From the NCBI GenBank assembly GCA_021159265.1, contig JAGGSD010000093.1, positions 1 to 6,587 of the forward strand: a stretch of 6,587 nt of DNA. The letters are read 5' to 3'. Origin of the DNA: Syntrophobacterales bacterium. GTDB lineage: Bacteria; Desulfobacterota; Syntrophia; Syntrophales; UBA6807. The position numbers and the translations under genes were made by a program. The notes under the pieces were generated by a model. The model saw nothing but the letters and a program-made list of their open reading frames with translations. It made no database searches and was not told the DNA's origin. Positions within the stretch are counted from its first letter, which is position 1, and the number at the start of each line of letters is the position of its first letter. Below are positions 6,513 to 6,587 of the stretch, piece by piece.

Positions 6513-6587
6513 TCGTAAAATTCTTGCAAAAATGGCAAAAGAATTTAGTAAGCGTTCACTGAACGTCGAAATTAGAAAATAGAAATT
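6513..6587 (+). repeat. Dispersed repeat, copy 2 (right end, truncated by window)
   Basis: This is the second copy of the element at 1-75, in the same orientation, with 72 of 75 bases identical (differences at 6514, 6520 and 6568). It lies 26 bases upstream of the regulator start codon, so any promoter for that gene is probably inside or beside it. Relative to its adjacent gene it points the opposite way from copy 1, which argues against a simple orientation-specific promoter shared by both genes. The window ends in the loop-side arm of the A/T-rich hairpin. Confidence 0.85.
6553..6565. repeat. Palindrome CGTTCA-C-TGAACG, second occurrence
   Basis: This is identical to the palindrome at 41-53. 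Its near edge is 66 bases upstream of the regulator ATG, while the first copy ends 104 bases before the arnB ATG. It sits in a plausible operator position for both genes, but it is equally explained as part of the repeat. Confidence 0.65.

Overview
The window carries a compact five-gene arn operon on the + strand (158-5076). It is followed by one convergent gene on the - strand (5119-6486) for a sigma54-dependent, NtrX/NtrC-type response regulator. Almost everything is coding: 157 bases of leader, a 42-base convergent gap and 101 bases at the right end are the only non-coding stretches. A Gram-negative bacterium is implied, because the arn pathway decorates lipid A/LPS. Moderate G+C, ArnA domains in separate genes and an NtrX-like regulator would suit an uncultured deltaproteobacterium (Desulfobacterota, Syntrophales-like). 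That placement is inference and low confidence.

Layout: 1-157 is a leader with copy 1 of a dispersed repeat and several palindromes. Then come arnB (aminotransferase), arnC (undecaprenyl-phosphate glycosyltransferase), the ArnA formyltransferase domain as its own gene, the ArnA UDP-glucuronate dehydrogenase/decarboxylase domain as its own gene, and arnD (deformylase). The order matches enterobacterial arnB-C-A-D. Junctions are tight (8-bp overlap, 4-bp overlap, 1-bp gap, 29-bp overlap), so the five genes look like one translationally coupled transcript. Copy 2 of the repeat, 72 of 75 bases identical and in direct orientation, runs to the last base upstream of the regulator gene.

How the genes work together (known pathway): the decarboxylase turns UDP-glucuronate into UDP-4-keto-pentose, ArnB aminates it to UDP-Ara4N, and the formyltransferase makes UDP-Ara4FN. 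ArnC moves Ara4FN to undecaprenyl phosphate, and ArnD removes the formyl group. The final transferase ArnT, the ArnE/ArnF flippase and UDP-glucose dehydrogenase are not in this window. Whether the neighbouring regulator controls the operon cannot be read from the sequence.

Most worth a second look: (1) arnA is split at a T5 run where removing one T would give a single fused ArnA of about 652 residues; (2) the operon plus regulator is bracketed by near-identical palindromic direct repeats that coincide with both window ends; (3) the operon lacks a local arnT. No wholly novel system is evident; the core is a recognisable Ara4N pathway in an unusual arrangement.
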